Assembly: GCF_024580145.1 (NCBI RefSeq) | Contig: NZ_JANINI010000001.1 | Location: 306,741-370,740 of the forward strand | Length of the DNA stretch: 64,000 nucleotides | DNA from: Methyloversatilis sp. XJ19-49 | Lineage (GTDB): Bacteria; Pseudomonadota; Gammaproteobacteria; Burkholderiales; Rhodocyclaceae | Reading direction: 5' to 3' | Shown: one piece after another, positions 8,868-18,633 of the stretch | Layout: each line of letters starts with the position of its first letter | How positions within the stretch are numbered: the stretch's first letter is position 1 | The notes under the pieces: model-generated | Database searches by the model: none | Seen by the model: only the letters and a program-made list of their open reading frames with translations | What the model was told of the DNA's origin: nothing | Position numbers and translations under genes: made by a program

Positions 8868-10484
8868 GTGTTGAATTTCGACGCGCTGGTACTTGGAAGC
8901 GGACTCGCCGGGCAGGCGCTTGCACTCCGCCTTGCCGAGGCAGGGCAGCGCGTTGCGCTGATCACGAAGAAACAGGTCGAGGACTCGGCTTCGAGCTGGG
9001 CCCAGGGCGGCATCGCGGCCGTGTTGGACAGCGCCGATTCGGTCGATCACCACCTGCGCGATACGCTGGTCGCCGGCGCCGGCCTGTGTGACGAGGAGGC
9101 CACCCGCTTCGTCGTCGAGCACGGCCGTGAAGCGATCGAATGGCTGATCGCGCGCGGCGTGCCATTCACGCGTGATGCGCAGGGCGAACTGGGTTATCAC
9201 CTCACACGCGAGGGCGGTCACAGTCACCGCCGCATCGTGCACGTCGATGACGCAACGGGGTCGGCGATCCAGACCACGCTGACCGGCCAGGTGCGCAGTC
9301 ACCCCAACATCCACATCTTCGAACGCCATCTTGCCGTCGATCTGATCGTCGGATGGAAGATCGGTCGCCCTGAAATCGGCTGCGCCGGCGCCTACATCCT
9401 CGACATCGAAACCGGTGACGTCATCACCTTCGCGGCGCCGGTCGTCGTGCTCGCCACGGGCGGCGCAGGCAAGGTCTATCTCTACACGACCAATCCGGAC
9501 ACTGCGACCGGCGACGGCATTGCGATGGCGTGGCGCGCGGGTTGCCGCGTCGGCAACATGGAATTCATCCAGTTCCACCCGACCTGCCTCTATCACCCGC
9601 ATGCAAAATCCTTCCTGATCACCGAAGCGATGCGTGGCGAAGGCGGCCTGCTGCGCCTGCCGGATGGCGAGCGCTTCATGCCGGCGCACGACGAGCGTGC
9701 CGAACTGGCACCGCGCGACGTCGTGGCACGGGCCATAGACTACGAAATGAAGAAGCGCGGCCTGGACTGCGTGTATCTCGACGTGTCGCACAAGCCGGCC
9801 GATTTCCTGGTCAGTCACTTTCCGAACATTCACGCCCGCTGTCTCGAACTGGGCATCGACATTACACGGCAGCCGATTCCGGTCGTGCCGGCAGCTCACT
9901 ACACCTGCGGCGGGGTGAAGGTCGACCAGCGCGCCCGCACCGACGTCGATGGCCTGTACGCAATCGGTGAAACCACATACACCGGACTGCATGGTGCCAA
10001 CCGGCTGGCCAGCAATTCGCTGCTCGAATGCCTGGTGTACGCCACCGCAGCGACGCGGGACATCCTTTCGCGCAAACGGGTCGCGCCGGCGATACTGCCG
10101 CCATGGGACGAAAGCCGCGTGACTGACGCCGACGAGCAGGTGGTGATCGCTCACAACTGGGACGAGCTGCGTCGCTTCATGTGGGACTACGTGGGCATCG
10201 TGCGCACCAACAAGCGGCTCGAACGCGCGCTGCACCGAATCCGCCTGCTTGAGCGTGAAATCGACGAGTACTACGCCCATTTCCGGATCAGCAACGACCT
10301 GATCGAGCTGCGCAACCTCGTGCTCACCGCGCATCTGATCGTGCGCAGTGCCATCCAGCGGCACGAAAGCCGCGGACTGCATTTCAGTCTCGATTACCCG
10401 GAAACCAGCGCGATCGCCAGCCCGACCATCCTGCGTCCGCGTCGTGTGCGTCATCAGGAAGTGTTGCACGCAGCCAGCGCCTGA
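8868..10484 (+). CDS. nadB: L-aspartate oxidase
   Basis: FAD enzyme oxidising L-aspartate to iminoaspartate, the first step of de novo NAD synthesis. The protein has 538 residues from a GTG start (TTG at 8871 is an alternative). The FAD-binding GSGLAG is near residues 9-14, [11 protein letters not shown] and [18 protein letters not shown] signatures are present ([13 protein letters not shown]), and there is a C-terminal helical domain. The long in-frame extension to 8703 was rejected because the protein should begin at [11 protein letters not shown]. Its 3' end overlaps ygfX convergently by about 100 bp. Confidence 0.96.
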   Translation: MLNFDALVLGSGLAGQALALRLAEAGQRVALITKKQVEDSASSWAQGGIAAVLDSADSVDHHLRDTLVAGAGLCDEEATRFVVEHGREAIEWLIARGVPFTRDAQGELGYHLTREGGHSHRRIVHVDDATGSAIQTTLTGQVRSHPNIHIFERHLAVDLIVGWKIGRPEIGCAGAYILDIETGDVITFAAPVVVLATGGAGKVYLYTTNPDTATGDGIAMAWRAGCRVGNMEFIQFHPTCLYHPHAKSFLITEAMRGEGGLLRLPDGERFMPAHDERAELAPRDVVARAIDYEMKKRGLDCVYLDVSHKPADFLVSHFPNIHARCLELGIDITRQPIPVVPAAHYTCGGVKVDQRARTDVDGLYAIGETTYTGLHGANRLASNSLLECLVYATAATRDILSRKRVAPAILPPWDESRVTDADEQVVIAHNWDELRRFMWDYVGIVRTNKRLERALHRIRLLEREIDEYYAHFRISNDLIELRNLVLTAHLIVRSAIQRHESRGLHFSLDYPETSAIASPTILRPRRVRHQEVLHAASA

Positions 10485-10860
10485 GGCACCGGAAGTCGTC
10501 CGAAGCGGCGAACTGGTCGCCGAACAGCATCAGCGTGCAGCCTGCGCCCTCATCCGCGCGCAGGCGCAGCGATACCCACCGGCAGCCCATTCGCCCTGTC
10601 ACGGGGCGACCTGTTGCGATCAATCCGTCGGCTCGGCAGACCGACATCTGTCCCGCTTCGCTCAACCGGATGACTGTCCAGGCGGCGCGCCGACGCGCGA
10701 ACAAGGTCAGCGCGAGTGCAGCTGCGGCGACCGGTGCATGCGCTGGCTGCAGCAAAACCGACACGATCAGCGCAACGGCGCAAACGAAAAGGGCCGCGTT
10801 GCAGCAACGCGACCCCTGAAGTTCGATGCGGGCAAAAGCGGCTGGACCGTCGTTGCCCAC
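10384..10860 (-). CDS. YgfX/CptA-family small membrane protein
   Basis: A 158-residue protein with two close membrane segments near residues 20-55 ([17 protein letters not shown] ... [14 protein letters not shown]) followed by a cytoplasmic domain with the family-like WTVIRL and RWVSLRL stretches. It resembles YgfX, found between fabF and rpoE in betaproteobacteria. It starts with GTG 10 nt after fabF, so is probably cotranscribed. The reading frame continues 101 bp into the 3' end of nadB on the opposite strand; the conserved domain ends before that, so the tail may be lineage-specific. Confidence 0.7.
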   Translation of the reverse strand: MGNDGPAAFARIELQGSRCCNAALFVCAVALIVSVLLQPAHAPVAAAALALTLFARRRAAWTVIRLSEAGQMSVCRADGLIATGRPVTGRMGCRWVSLRLRADEGAGCTLMLFGDQFAASDDFRCLRRWLRATLPDDAHDADAGWSGWRSRWFPGNRD

Positions 10861-10870
10861 AACGATGGCC

Positions 10871-12109
10871 CTACAGCTGCCTGAACACCAGCGTGGCGTT
10901 GGTCCCGCCGAAGCCGAACGCGTTCGACATCGCAGCGCGGATGCGCAAGTCGCGCGGCACCAGCGGCACATAATCGAGATCGCACAGCGGATCCTGATCC
11001 CGCAGGTTCGCGGTGGGCGGCGCAATCTGGTGATGCAGCGCCAGCACCGTCACCACCGCCTCGATGCCGGCCGCTGCGCCGAGCGCATGACCGGTCATCG
11101 ACTTGGTCGAACTGACGCACAGCTTCTTCGCGTGCTCGCCGAAGCAGCGCTTCACGGCTACCGTCTCGGCAATATCGCCGAGCGGCGTCGAGGTGCCATG
11201 AGCGTTGATGTAATCGATGCCGTCGACTTCGATGCCGGCGTTGCGCAGCGAATTGTGCATGCTGCGCGATGCGCCTTCACCGTCCTCGCGCGGTGCCGTG
11301 ATGTGGTGGGCGTCCGCGCTCATGCCGTAACCGGCGAGTTCGCAATAGATACGCGCACCGCGCGCCCTTGCATGCTCGTATTCCTCAAGCACGAGCACCC
11401 CGGCACCTTCGCCGAGCACAAAACCGTCGCGTCCGGTGTCCCACGGCCGGCTGGCGGCTTCGGGGTCGTCGTTGCGACCCGACAAGGCCTTGGCCGCCGC
11501 GAAACCTGCGACGCCGAGCGGGCAGATGGTCGATTCGGCGCCACCGGCAATCATCACGTCCGCATCGCCATACTCGATGATGCGCATGGCTTCACCGATG
11601 GAATGGTTGGCGGTCGCACAGGCGCTGACGGTTGCAAAGTTCGGGCCCTTGAAACCGTAGTTGATCGAAATGATGCCGGAGATCATGTTGATGATCGAAC
11701 CCGGCACAAAAAACGGCGACACCTTGCGCGCCCCGCCTGCCAGCATGACGTTGTGCGTTTCCTCGATCATCGGCAGGCCGCCGATGCCCGAACCCACGCA
11801 TACGCCGATACGTTCGGCGTTGTCGGGTGATGCCGTCAGCCCGGCGTCGCGGATCGCATCCATCGAGGCAGCGATGCCGTAATGGATGAAGGTGTCGAAG
11901 CGACGCGCTTCCTTCGGGGACAGATAGTTGGCGACGTCGAAATCGCGAACTTCACCTGCGATCTGTACCGGCAGTGCGGACGGATCGAAGCGCGTGATGC
12001 GCCTGATGCCGGACTTTGCTGCCAGGATGTTCTCCCAGGCTTGCCCTACGGTGTTGCCGACCGGGGAAATGATTCCCAAGCCGGTCACGACAATTCTTTT
12101 ACGTGCCAA
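10871..12109 (-). CDS. fabF: 3-oxoacyl-ACP synthase II (KAS II)
   Basis: Elongating condensing enzyme of type II fatty-acid synthesis. The 412-residue protein starts with TTG (MARKRIVVTGLGIISP), supported by GGAG 6-7 nt upstream and by family length. The catalytic triad is Cys164 (SACATANHS), His304 (NAHGTSTPLGD) and His341 (KSMTGHALGAA). It lies 23 nt downstream of acpP, the usual arrangement. Confidence 0.97.
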   Translation of the reverse strand: MARKRIVVTGLGIISPVGNTVGQAWENILAAKSGIRRITRFDPSALPVQIAGEVRDFDVANYLSPKEARRFDTFIHYGIAASMDAIRDAGLTASPDNAERIGVCVGSGIGGLPMIEETHNVMLAGGARKVSPFFVPGSIINMISGIISINYGFKGPNFATVSACATANHSIGEAMRIIEYGDADVMIAGGAESTICPLGVAGFAAAKALSGRNDDPEAASRPWDTGRDGFVLGEGAGVLVLEEYEHARARGARIYCELAGYGMSADAHHITAPREDGEGASRSMHNSLRNAGIEVDGIDYINAHGTSTPLGDIAETVAVKRCFGEHAKKLCVSSTKSMTGHALGAAAGIEAVVTVLALHHQIAPPTANLRDQDPLCDLDYVPLVPRDLRIRAAMSNAFGFGGTNATLVFRQL

Positions 12110-12132
12110 AACGTGCTCCGTCCGATGAACGA

Positions 12133-12378
12133 TCAGGCCTTGCCGGCGAGATGGCCATTCACGTAGTCGATGGCCTGCTGCACCGAAGTGATCTTTTCCG
12201 CTTCTTCGTCCGGGATTTCGCACTCGAATTCTTCTTCGAGGGCCATCACCAGTTCGACCGTATCGAGCGAATCGGCGCCCAGATCATCGACGAACGACGA
12301 TTCGTTCTTGATTTCGGCTTCGTTCACGCCAAGTTGTTCGGCGACGATCTTCTTGACGCGTTGTTCGATGTTTTCCAT
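12133..12378 (-). CDS. acpP: Acyl carrier protein
   Basis: The 81-residue acidic carrier of fatty-acid intermediates. The phosphopantetheine attachment serine is Ser37 in [19 protein letters not shown] strong AAGGAG Shine-Dalgarno lies 8 nt before the ATG, fitting high expression. It sits between fabG and fabF. Confidence 0.99.
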   Translation of the reverse strand: MENIEQRVKKIVAEQLGVNEAEIKNESSFVDDLGADSLDTVELVMALEEEFECEIPDEEAEKITSVQQAIDYVNGHLAGKA

Positions 12379-12401
12379 TGCGAAACTCCTTCCCTGTGTA
12401 A

Positions 12402-12423
12402 GCCCTGACGAGTCCGTCAGGGC
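12402..12423 (-). promoter_or_regulatory. acpP leader hairpin
   Basis: A perfect 9-bp inverted repeat (GCCCTGACG / CGTCAGGGC, loop GACT) lies 24 nt upstream of the acpP ATG. On the coding strand a run of seven T residues precedes it and none follows, so it is not a standard terminator of acpP. It could stabilise the abundant acpP mRNA or be part of the fabG-acpP processing region. Confidence 0.45.
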
Positions 12424-12510
12424 ACTAAAAAAAGTGGCGCGAGTGTAACAGAAAGCCTGCCCCGCTTCGCCGGCAACGACCGGCCGGCAACACCGCCGAC
12501 CGCGTTGGCG

Positions 12511-13260
12511 TCAATGCATGAACATGCCGCCGTTGACGTGCAGTGTGCTGCCGGTCACGTAAGCGGCCTGCGGTGAAGCGAGAAACACGACGGCGCCCGC
12601 GACTTCATCCGTCGTACCCAAGCGGCCGAGCGGTATCTGCCCAAGCAGGGCATCGCGTGCCGTATCGCCCAGTGCATGGGTCATGTCGGTCGCGATGAAG
12701 CCAGGCGCCACGCAATTGACGGTTATGTTGCGCGAACCCAGCTCGCGTGCCAGCGCCATGCTCATACCGGCCACGCCGGCCTTGGCAGCGGCGTAATTGG
12801 CTTGACCGGGATTGCCGGTTTCGCCCACCACTGACGTGATGTTGATGATGCGGCCATTGCGTGCCTTCATCATGCCGCGCATCACGGCGCGCGACATCGT
12901 GAATACCGCTTTCAGATTGGTGTCGATGACGGCCTGCCATTCGTCGTCCTTCATCCGCATCGCGAGGTTGTCGCGCGTGATGCCGGCGTTGTTGACGAGC
13001 ACCGTGACGGCACCGAACGCCTGTTCGATACCGGACATCGCGGTAGCGATGTCCTCGCTGCGGGTGACGTCGAGCACGATGCCGCGCCCCTTGATGCCGG
13101 CACCATCAAGCGCCTGCTGGATCCCTGCCGCACCGGCTTCGGTGGTGGCCGTACCGATCACGGTTGCACCTGCGGCGCCGAGTGCCAGCGCGATCGCGCG
13201 ACCGATGCCGCGGCTGGCTCCGGTGACCAGCGCTATCTGTCCGTCAAGTACGCCCATCAT
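12511..13260 (-). CDS. fabG: 3-oxoacyl-ACP reductase
   Basis: NADPH-dependent reductase of the fatty-acid elongation cycle, an SDR-fold enzyme of 249 residues. Cofactor motif TGASRGIG is at residues 13-20, and the catalytic Ser143, Tyr156 and Lys160 (YAAAK) are present; NNAG is intact. The ATG overlaps the fabD stop (ATGA), so the two are coupled. Confidence 0.97.
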   Translation of the reverse strand: MMGVLDGQIALVTGASRGIGRAIALALGAAGATVIGTATTEAGAAGIQQALDGAGIKGRGIVLDVTRSEDIATAMSGIEQAFGAVTVLVNNAGITRDNLAMRMKDDEWQAVIDTNLKAVFTMSRAVMRGMMKARNGRIINITSVVGETGNPGQANYAAAKAGVAGMSMALARELGSRNITVNCVAPGFIATDMTHALGDTARDALLGQIPLGRLGTTDEVAGAVVFLASPQAAYVTGSTLHVNGGMFMH

Positions 13261-14195
13261 CGTGCTCCGATCTGTTGTGCCAGCTGTTCCAGCGACGCCG
13301 CGTCAGCCAGCGCCACACCGGTGAGTTCGCGGTTGATGCGCTTGGTCAGTCCGGCAAGCACCTTGCCCGGCCCGCATTCCGCCACGGTGACTGCGCCGAG
13401 CTCGGCCATGCGCTGGATGACCTCGACCCAGCGCACCGGCGCAGCAGCCTGACGCACCAGTGCATCGCGGATGGCATCAGGGTCATCAGGCGAAGCAACG
13501 TCGACGTTGTTGATCAGGGTGATCGCCGGGCGGGCGAACACCACCTCCGGCAGCGCTTCGGCAAGGCGTGCTGCAGCCGGCTGCATCAGGGCGCAATGGA
13601 ATGGCGCGCTGACGGGAAGCGCCACGGTGCGCTTGGCTCCACGCTCCGACAGCAGCGCCATGGCGCGCGTCACCGCCTCGGCATGACCCGCAATCACTGT
13701 CTGCTCAGGCGAATTGAAATTCACGGCGCTGACGATCTGCCCCTGCGCGGCATCGTCGCAGCAGGCCTGTACCGCCGCTGCGTCCAGTCCGAGTACAGCG
13801 GCCATGGCGCCGGTTCCTGCCGGCACGGCGTCCTGCATCGCCTGAGCGCGCAGACGGACCAGCGGCACCGCGTCAGCCAGCTCAAGCACTCCGGCCGCCA
13901 CCAGCGCGGCATATTCGCCCAGACTGTGGCCCGCAACCATGTCGGGACGACGACCGGTACGTGCCATCCAGCTGCGATACACGGCAACGCCGGCGGTCAG
14001 CATCAAGGGCTGGGTGTTGGTCGTGAGCGCAAGGCGTTCCGCCGGACCTTCGCACACCATCGACCACAGATCTTCGCCCAGCGCGGCGGACGCCTCGTCG
14101 AAAGTGAGTCGGAGCACGGGGTCGTCGCCGTAGGCGGCCATCATGCCGACCGACTGCGAACCCTGCCCGGGAAATACGAATGCGAGTTTCTGCAT
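13257..14195 (-). CDS. fabD: Malonyl-CoA:ACP transacylase
   Basis: Loads malonyl groups onto ACP. The 312-residue protein begins MQKLAFVFPGQGSQSVGM. The nucleophile is Ser91 in GHSLGEYAAL and the catalytic His is in SAPFHCALM. The upstream in-frame start at 14246 would add 17 unrelated residues and overlap fabH, so the ATG at 14195 was chosen, 13 nt after fabH. Confidence 0.98.
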   Translation of the reverse strand: MQKLAFVFPGQGSQSVGMMAAYGDDPVLRLTFDEASAALGEDLWSMVCEGPAERLALTTNTQPLMLTAGVAVYRSWMARTGRRPDMVAGHSLGEYAALVAAGVLELADAVPLVRLRAQAMQDAVPAGTGAMAAVLGLDAAAVQACCDDAAQGQIVSAVNFNSPEQTVIAGHAEAVTRAMALLSERGAKRTVALPVSAPFHCALMQPAAARLAEALPEVVFARPAITLINNVDVASPDDPDAIRDALVRQAAAPVRWVEVIQRMAELGAVTVAECGPGKVLAGLTKRINRELTGVALADAASLEQLAQQIGAR

Positions 14196-14208
14196 GTTCG
14201 AAAGACCT

Positions 14209-15171
14209 TCAGAAGCGAAGCAGCGCGCCGCCCCAGGTGAAACCACCGCCGACGCCTTCCAGCATCACGAGCTGACCACGCCGGATGCGACCGTCGCGCA
14301 CCGCCAGATCGAGCGCGAGCGGAACCGACGCGGCCGAGGTGTTGCCGTGGTCGGCAACGGTGACCACCACCTTGTCCATCGGCAGATCGAGCCGGCGCGC
14401 GGTGGATTGCAGAATGCGCACGTTCGCCTGGTGCGGCACCAGCCAGTCGAGGGCAGTCATCGGCAGTTTCGCTGCGTCCATCAGCTCGATTGCCGTGTCC
14501 CCGAGCACGCGTACTGCAAACTTGAACACGGCCTGTCCATCCATCTGCAGCAGAGGCGTACCGGACACCTTGCCGCCGCACACCGTCCCCGGCACCGACA
14601 GGATGTCGTGGTAGTGGCCATCGGCATGCAGCACCGACGACAGGATGCCCGGCTCGTCCGATGCCTCGAGCACAACCGCGCCGGCGCCGTCGCCGAACAG
14701 CACGCAGGTACCGCGGTCGTCCCAGTTCAGAATGCGCGAAAAGACTTCCGAACCCACCACCAGAGCGCACTTGTGCGAGCCGGAGCGGATGAATTTTTCG
14801 GCAATCGTCAGCGCGTAGACGAATCCTGCGCAGACGGCCTGGACGTCGAAAGCAACTGCGGTGCGGTTCTCGAGTCGGTTCTGCAGCAGGCAGGCAGTAC
14901 TCGGAAAGACCTGATCCGGCGTCGAGGTCGCGACGATGATCAGGTCGATGTCCTGCGCCAGACGACCCGCCGCCTCGAGCGCCCGGCGACAGGCATGCAG
15001 TGCAAGATCGCTGGATTTTTCGTCGTCGGCGGCAAAGTGGCGGCGCCGGATGCCGGTGCGTTCGGCAATCCATTCGTCCGACGTCTCGATGCCACGCGCA
15101 ACGAGATCGTCGTTGGACACCGGCGATCCCGGCAGATACGAGCCGGTGCCGGTGATACGGCAGAAGGTCAT
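14209..15171 (-). CDS. fabH: 3-oxoacyl-ACP synthase III
   Basis: Initiating condensing enzyme that joins acetyl-CoA and malonyl-ACP. The 320-residue protein has the catalytic Cys114 ([14 protein letters not shown]), the His in [11 protein letters not shown] and the Asn in DHGNTSAAS. The start at 15171 gives the family N-terminus ([12 protein letters not shown]) and overlaps the plsX stop as ATGA. Confidence 0.98.
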   Translation of the reverse strand: MTFCRITGTGSYLPGSPVSNDDLVARGIETSDEWIAERTGIRRRHFAADDEKSSDLALHACRRALEAAGRLAQDIDLIIVATSTPDQVFPSTACLLQNRLENRTAVAFDVQAVCAGFVYALTIAEKFIRSGSHKCALVVGSEVFSRILNWDDRGTCVLFGDGAGAVVLEASDEPGILSSVLHADGHYHDILSVPGTVCGGKVSGTPLLQMDGQAVFKFAVRVLGDTAIELMDAAKLPMTALDWLVPHQANVRILQSTARRLDLPMDKVVVTVADHGNTSAASVPLALDLAVRDGRIRRGQLVMLEGVGGGFTWGGALLRF

Positions 15172-16181
15172 GCAGCCACCTCGGTACGTGTCATGCAAAG
15201 GGTAATGCGGGCGATCAGATCGTTGCGCACGGCATCCGCCGCACGCGCCACCGCCTCTTCGAATCCGTAGGCATCGCTCGACCCATGACTCTTGACGACG
15301 ACGCCACGCAGTCCGAGCAACGTGGCGCCATTGTAACGACGATGATCAACCCGGTTGCGGAACGCCTGGATCACCGGCCGGGCAGCCAGATACATGAGCT
15401 TGCGCAACGGTCCCCGACTGAATTCCTCGCGCAGGAAGGTCGCAATCATCTGCGCCAGACCTTCCGACGTCTTCAGCGCCACGTTGCCGACAAAGCCATC
15501 GCACACAACGACGTCCGTCGTGCCCTTGTAGATGTCGTTGCCTTCCACGTTGCCATAGAAATTCAGATCGCTGGCGCGCAACAACTCGGCCGCGCCCTTG
15601 ACCGCATCGTTGCCCTTTATGGCCTCTTCGCCGATGTTGAGCAGGCCGACGCTGGGCCGCTCACGCGACTCGAGTGCCGACACCAGCATGGCGCCCATCA
15701 GCCCGAACTGGAAAAGGTGCTCGGACGTGCAATCGACGTTGGCACCCAGATCAAGGACATAGGTATGTCCCTTCATCGTCGGGAGAATGGACGCGATCGC
15801 AGGACGGTCTATGCCGGGAAGCGTTTTCAGAACGAACTTCGCAATCGCCATCAGCGCGCCGGTATTGCCGGCGGAGACGGCGGCCTGCACGCGCCCGGAC
15901 TTGACCAGGTCTATCGCGACCCGCATCGACGAATCCTTCTTGCCGCGCATCGCTTGCGCCGGCGGCTCGTCCATGCCGATCACTTCGGTGGCGTGCACGA
16001 CAGAAAGCCTGGGTTCGTTCTCAGCCCCCAGGCGTTTCAACTCCGCGTTCAGAACGTCCTGCAGCCCGACCAGCAGCACGCTGCAGGCGGGATCACGCCG
16101 GATGTAGGAAACGGCCGCCGGCACGGTGACCGACGGGCCGTGGTCCCCGCCCATGCAATCAATGGCGAGGGTGTAGCTCAT
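15168..16181 (-). CDS. plsX: Phosphate acyltransferase PlsX
   Basis: Makes acyl-phosphate from acyl-ACP for phospholipid synthesis. The 337-residue protein begins [16 protein letters not shown], the family signature. ATG at 16190 (three residues longer) is possible. Conserved stretches include [20 protein letters not shown] and [13 protein letters not shown]. The order rpmF-plsX-fabH-fabD-fabG-acpP is conserved in proteobacteria. Confidence 0.97.
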   Translation of the reverse strand: MSYTLAIDCMGGDHGPSVTVPAAVSYIRRDPACSVLLVGLQDVLNAELKRLGAENEPRLSVVHATEVIGMDEPPAQAMRGKKDSSMRVAIDLVKSGRVQAAVSAGNTGALMAIAKFVLKTLPGIDRPAIASILPTMKGHTYVLDLGANVDCTSEHLFQFGLMGAMLVSALESRERPSVGLLNIGEEAIKGNDAVKGAAELLRASDLNFYGNVEGNDIYKGTTDVVVCDGFVGNVALKTSEGLAQMIATFLREEFSRGPLRKLMYLAARPVIQAFRNRVDHRRYNGATLLGLRGVVVKSHGSSDAYGFEEAVARAADAVRNDLIARITLCMTRTEVAA

Positions 16182-16257
16182 GCGATGCATCCAGTCCAGT
16201 CACGATGGCCGAAACTTGCCGACATCGGGCTGTGTGCCGGAAAGTCGGAACAGGGGA

Positions 16258-16437
16258 TCACTCGCCCTTGGTCTTGAGCACCTTCTTGCCGCGGTAGAAA
16301 CCGCTCGGGGAAATGTGGTGGCGCAGGTGCACCTCGCCGGTCGTCGATTCGACTGCCGTTGCCGGTGCCGTCAGGAAATCGTGCGCGCGATGCATGCCGC
16401 GCTTCGACGGGGACTTCTTGTTTTGCTGGACTGCCAT
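16258..16437 (-). CDS. rpmF: 50S ribosomal protein L32
   Basis: The 59-residue ribosomal protein starts [20 protein letters not shown], with TAGGAG upstream. The start at 16437 matches the family and discards a 45-residue upstream extension. It sits between yceD and plsX as in most proteobacteria. Confidence 0.98.
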   Translation of the reverse strand: MAVQQNKKSPSKRGMHRAHDFLTAPATAVESTTGEVHLRHHISPSGFYRGKKVLKTKGE

Positions 16438-16594
16438 GGAACCACTCCTACCGGCGAACCGGATGAATAAAACGTGATGGATCGCCGCTGCTTTCCCGGC
16501 CGGTCGGCGGCTGCCGAACGGTCGGGGTTCGCATGCGCGCCGACCCTGCTTGTTGCACACCACCGGTGCCATCGAGCGCCGGCACCTACGACTT

Positions 16595-17089
16595 TTACTG
16601 CTTTCCCTGCTTCAATCTGCCCAACTCGGCGAACGGCGAGGGCTTGGCGGCATCGGCATCAGCGCCCGCTCCGGGCGGGCTGCACTGATCATGCAGCGCG
16701 ATGGCGGGCAGCGACAGCAAGACTTCGTCCTCGATCAGCGTTCGCACGTCCAGCAAACCTTCCAGCTCCAGCGCCTCGTAAGTGTCGTCATCGAGGTCCT
16801 GATCGCCCCACTCTTCACCCGCCTGAACAAGTCGGAAGCGCGAACGGCTGCGCACACCCACTGCGACATCTTCGAGGCAACGCTGGCATTGCAACATCAA
16901 TGATCCGGCAAGTGCCAGCTCAAGCCAGCACGCACCTTCGGCATCAACCTGCCCGGCAATCGACCAGTCTATCCGCGCCGGAACCGCCGAGCACTCCTGC
17001 GCTACACGTTCAAGCAATGCAACATCCGTACTGCCATCGAGGACACCGGACGTCCGTGCAAACTGAATTGCGTCAAGCTGCCGAGGCAT
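16595..17089 (-). CDS. yceD: YceD/DUF177 family 23S rRNA accumulation protein
   Basis: A 164-residue DUF177 protein, needed for normal 23S rRNA accumulation in other bacteria. Features are CQRCLEDV near the middle, an acidic stretch ([14 protein letters not shown]) and [15 protein letters not shown] with a third Cys (DQCSP). The ATG at 17089 follows an AAGGGTGG Shine-Dalgarno; an in-frame ATG at 17134 is an alternative. First gene of the rpmF-plsX-fab operon, behind a clear sigma70 promoter. Confidence 0.92.
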   Translation of the reverse strand: MPRQLDAIQFARTSGVLDGSTDVALLERVAQECSAVPARIDWSIAGQVDAEGACWLELALAGSLMLQCQRCLEDVAVGVRSRSRFRLVQAGEEWGDQDLDDDTYEALELEGLLDVRTLIEDEVLLSLPAIALHDQCSPPGAGADADAAKPSPFAELGRLKQGKQ

Positions 17090-17228
17090 GCCGCCACCCT
17101 TCCCGGGTGCCTGCTGACGGTCGCTTTCTTCCATGCCAGTCACCGGTACCTTTACCGCACCCTGCTTTGAGGCAAACCACCTGTCGGTGGGCTCGCAGGG
17201 CGCATCCGGGCGAAGAATCAAACCCAAA

Positions 17229-17258
17229 ATGATACTATCCGGCACGCAATACTGTCAA
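17229..17258 (-). promoter_or_regulatory. Sigma70 promoter for yceD-rpmF-plsX-fab operon
   Basis: On the minus strand TTGACA (17253-17258) is followed after 18 nt by TATCAT (17229-17234), a near-consensus pair. The predicted start is near 17222, giving a leader of about 130 nt before yceD. It lies in the divergent gap with maf. Confidence 0.75.
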
Positions 17259-17293
17259 AGCGTTCCGCAACAACGCGCCGACCCGCCCCGCCC

Positions 17294-17884
17294 ATGTCCG
17301 ACATCCTGCCCCCGCTTGTTCTGGGTTCCTCCTCGCGCTATCGACGCGAATTGCTGGAACGCCTGCGCCTGCCCTTCACGACGGCCTCGCCGGACATCGA
17401 CGAATCCTGCCTCGGTGATGAAACGCCGCGTGCGCAGGCGATCCGGCTTGCGCGCCGCAAGGCACAGGCGATCGCCCTCCGCCATCCGGACAGCTGCATC
17501 ATCGGCTCCGACCAGGTCGCCTGGAGCGGCACCCGTCGCTACGGCAAGCCCGGTACGCGCGATGCGGCGATCGCCCAGTTGCTCGAACTGAGCGGCGCAA
17601 AAGTGACCTTCGACACTGCGCTCTGCGTCATCGACCCGCGCAGTGGAACGCTGCATGAAGCGGTCGTCCCGACGGACGTCGTCTTCCGGACGCTGTCGGA
17701 AACGGAAATCGAACGCTATGTCGATCTTGATGACCCGGTCGACTGTGCCGGCGCCGCAAAATCCGAATCCTTGGGCATCGCGCTGCTGGAAAGACTCAGC
17801 GGAGACGATCCGACCGCGCTGGTCGGCCTCCCGCTGATCGAGTTGAGCCGCATGCTGCGCCGCCTCGGATATCCGCTGCCATGA
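17294..17884 (+). CDS. Maf/YceF-family nucleotide pyrophosphatase
   Basis: Nucleoside-triphosphate pyrophosphatase of the Maf superfamily; the YceF branch prefers m7GTP. The protein has 196 residues with the N-terminal LGSSSRYRRELLERL, the ESC and IIGSDQVAW motifs and FDTALCVID. It is divergent from yceD, the usual neighbour of the YceF-type Maf. It overlaps the next gene by 4 nt (ATGA). Confidence 0.93.
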   Translation: MSDILPPLVLGSSSRYRRELLERLRLPFTTASPDIDESCLGDETPRAQAIRLARRKAQAIALRHPDSCIIGSDQVAWSGTRRYGKPGTRDAAIAQLLELSGAKVTFDTALCVIDPRSGTLHEAVVPTDVVFRTLSETEIERYVDLDDPVDCAGAAKSESLGIALLERLSGDDPTALVGLPLIELSRMLRRLGYPLP

Positions 17885-18609
17885 ACGCACCGCCGCAGGG
17901 TGTGCTCTACATGTTGCCCAGCGCACTCGACAGCCGCGCCTTGTGGCACGCCGATACACCTGCTGCAGTGCGCGAGTGCGCGCACCGCCTCGACTACTTT
18001 CTGGTCGAAAGCGCCAAATCGGCGCGGGCGACCTTGAAGCGACTCGAGCACCCGACGCCGCTGCGCGAGCTGGACATCGTCGAATTGCCACCCGAGCGCG
18101 GTGGCGCTCCGCTGCGTGCGCTGCTTGAACCGGTACGCGCGGGACGCAGCGCGGGTGTCATTTCGGATGCCGGCTGTCCGGGCGTCGCCGACCCGGGCGC
18201 ACTGGCGGCACGCGCCGCACACGCCATGGGTATCGAAGTGGTGCCGCTGGTCGGCCCGTCGTCCATCCTTCTCGGACTGATGGCCTCAGGGTTGAACGGC
18301 CAGTCGTTTGCGTTTCACGGCTATCTGCCGGTGGATGATGCAGAGCGGGCGCGGGCGCTGACCGCCCTCGAAAAGACGTCGGCGCAACTGCGCCAGACCC
18401 AGCTGTTCATTGAAACGCCCTACCGCAACCTGAAAATGTTCGAAACCCTGCGCGCGCATTGTCGCGGCGACACCTTGCTGTGCATCGCCAGCGCGTTGAC
18501 GGCACCTGATCAATACGTACGCACACTCACGGTGGCGCAGTGGAAGACGGCAGATGTGGCGCGCATCGACCGCCGCCCCACCCTGTTCCTGATGCTGGCC
18601 GGCGCTTGA
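17881..18609 (+). CDS. SAM-dependent methyltransferase, tetrapyrrole-methylase/RsmI-like
   Basis: A 242-residue protein of the SAM-dependent tetrapyrrole methylase fold, close to the RsmI-like proteins found beside maf in betaproteobacteria. It shows ESAKSARATLKRL, VISDAGCPGVADPG and the LVGPSSILLGLMASGLNGQ motif shared with RsmI. It is shorter than RsmI (about 285), lacking part of the C-terminus, so the substrate may not be 16S C1402. Coupled to maf by ATGA. Confidence 0.88.
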   Translation: MNAPPQGVLYMLPSALDSRALWHADTPAAVRECAHRLDYFLVESAKSARATLKRLEHPTPLRELDIVELPPERGGAPLRALLEPVRAGRSAGVISDAGCPGVADPGALAARAAHAMGIEVVPLVGPSSILLGLMASGLNGQSFAFHGYLPVDDAERARALTALEKTSAQLRQTQLFIETPYRNLKMFETLRAHCRGDTLLCIASALTAPDQYVRTLTVAQWKTADVARIDRRPTLFLMLAGA

Positions 18610-18633
18610 CCCGCTGACCGGTCGCCGCGAACC

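Noticed and set aside
8769..10469. 566-residue minus-strand open frame opposite nadB
   Set aside because: Shadow of nadB caused by high GC; no recognisable domain and no Shine-Dalgarno.
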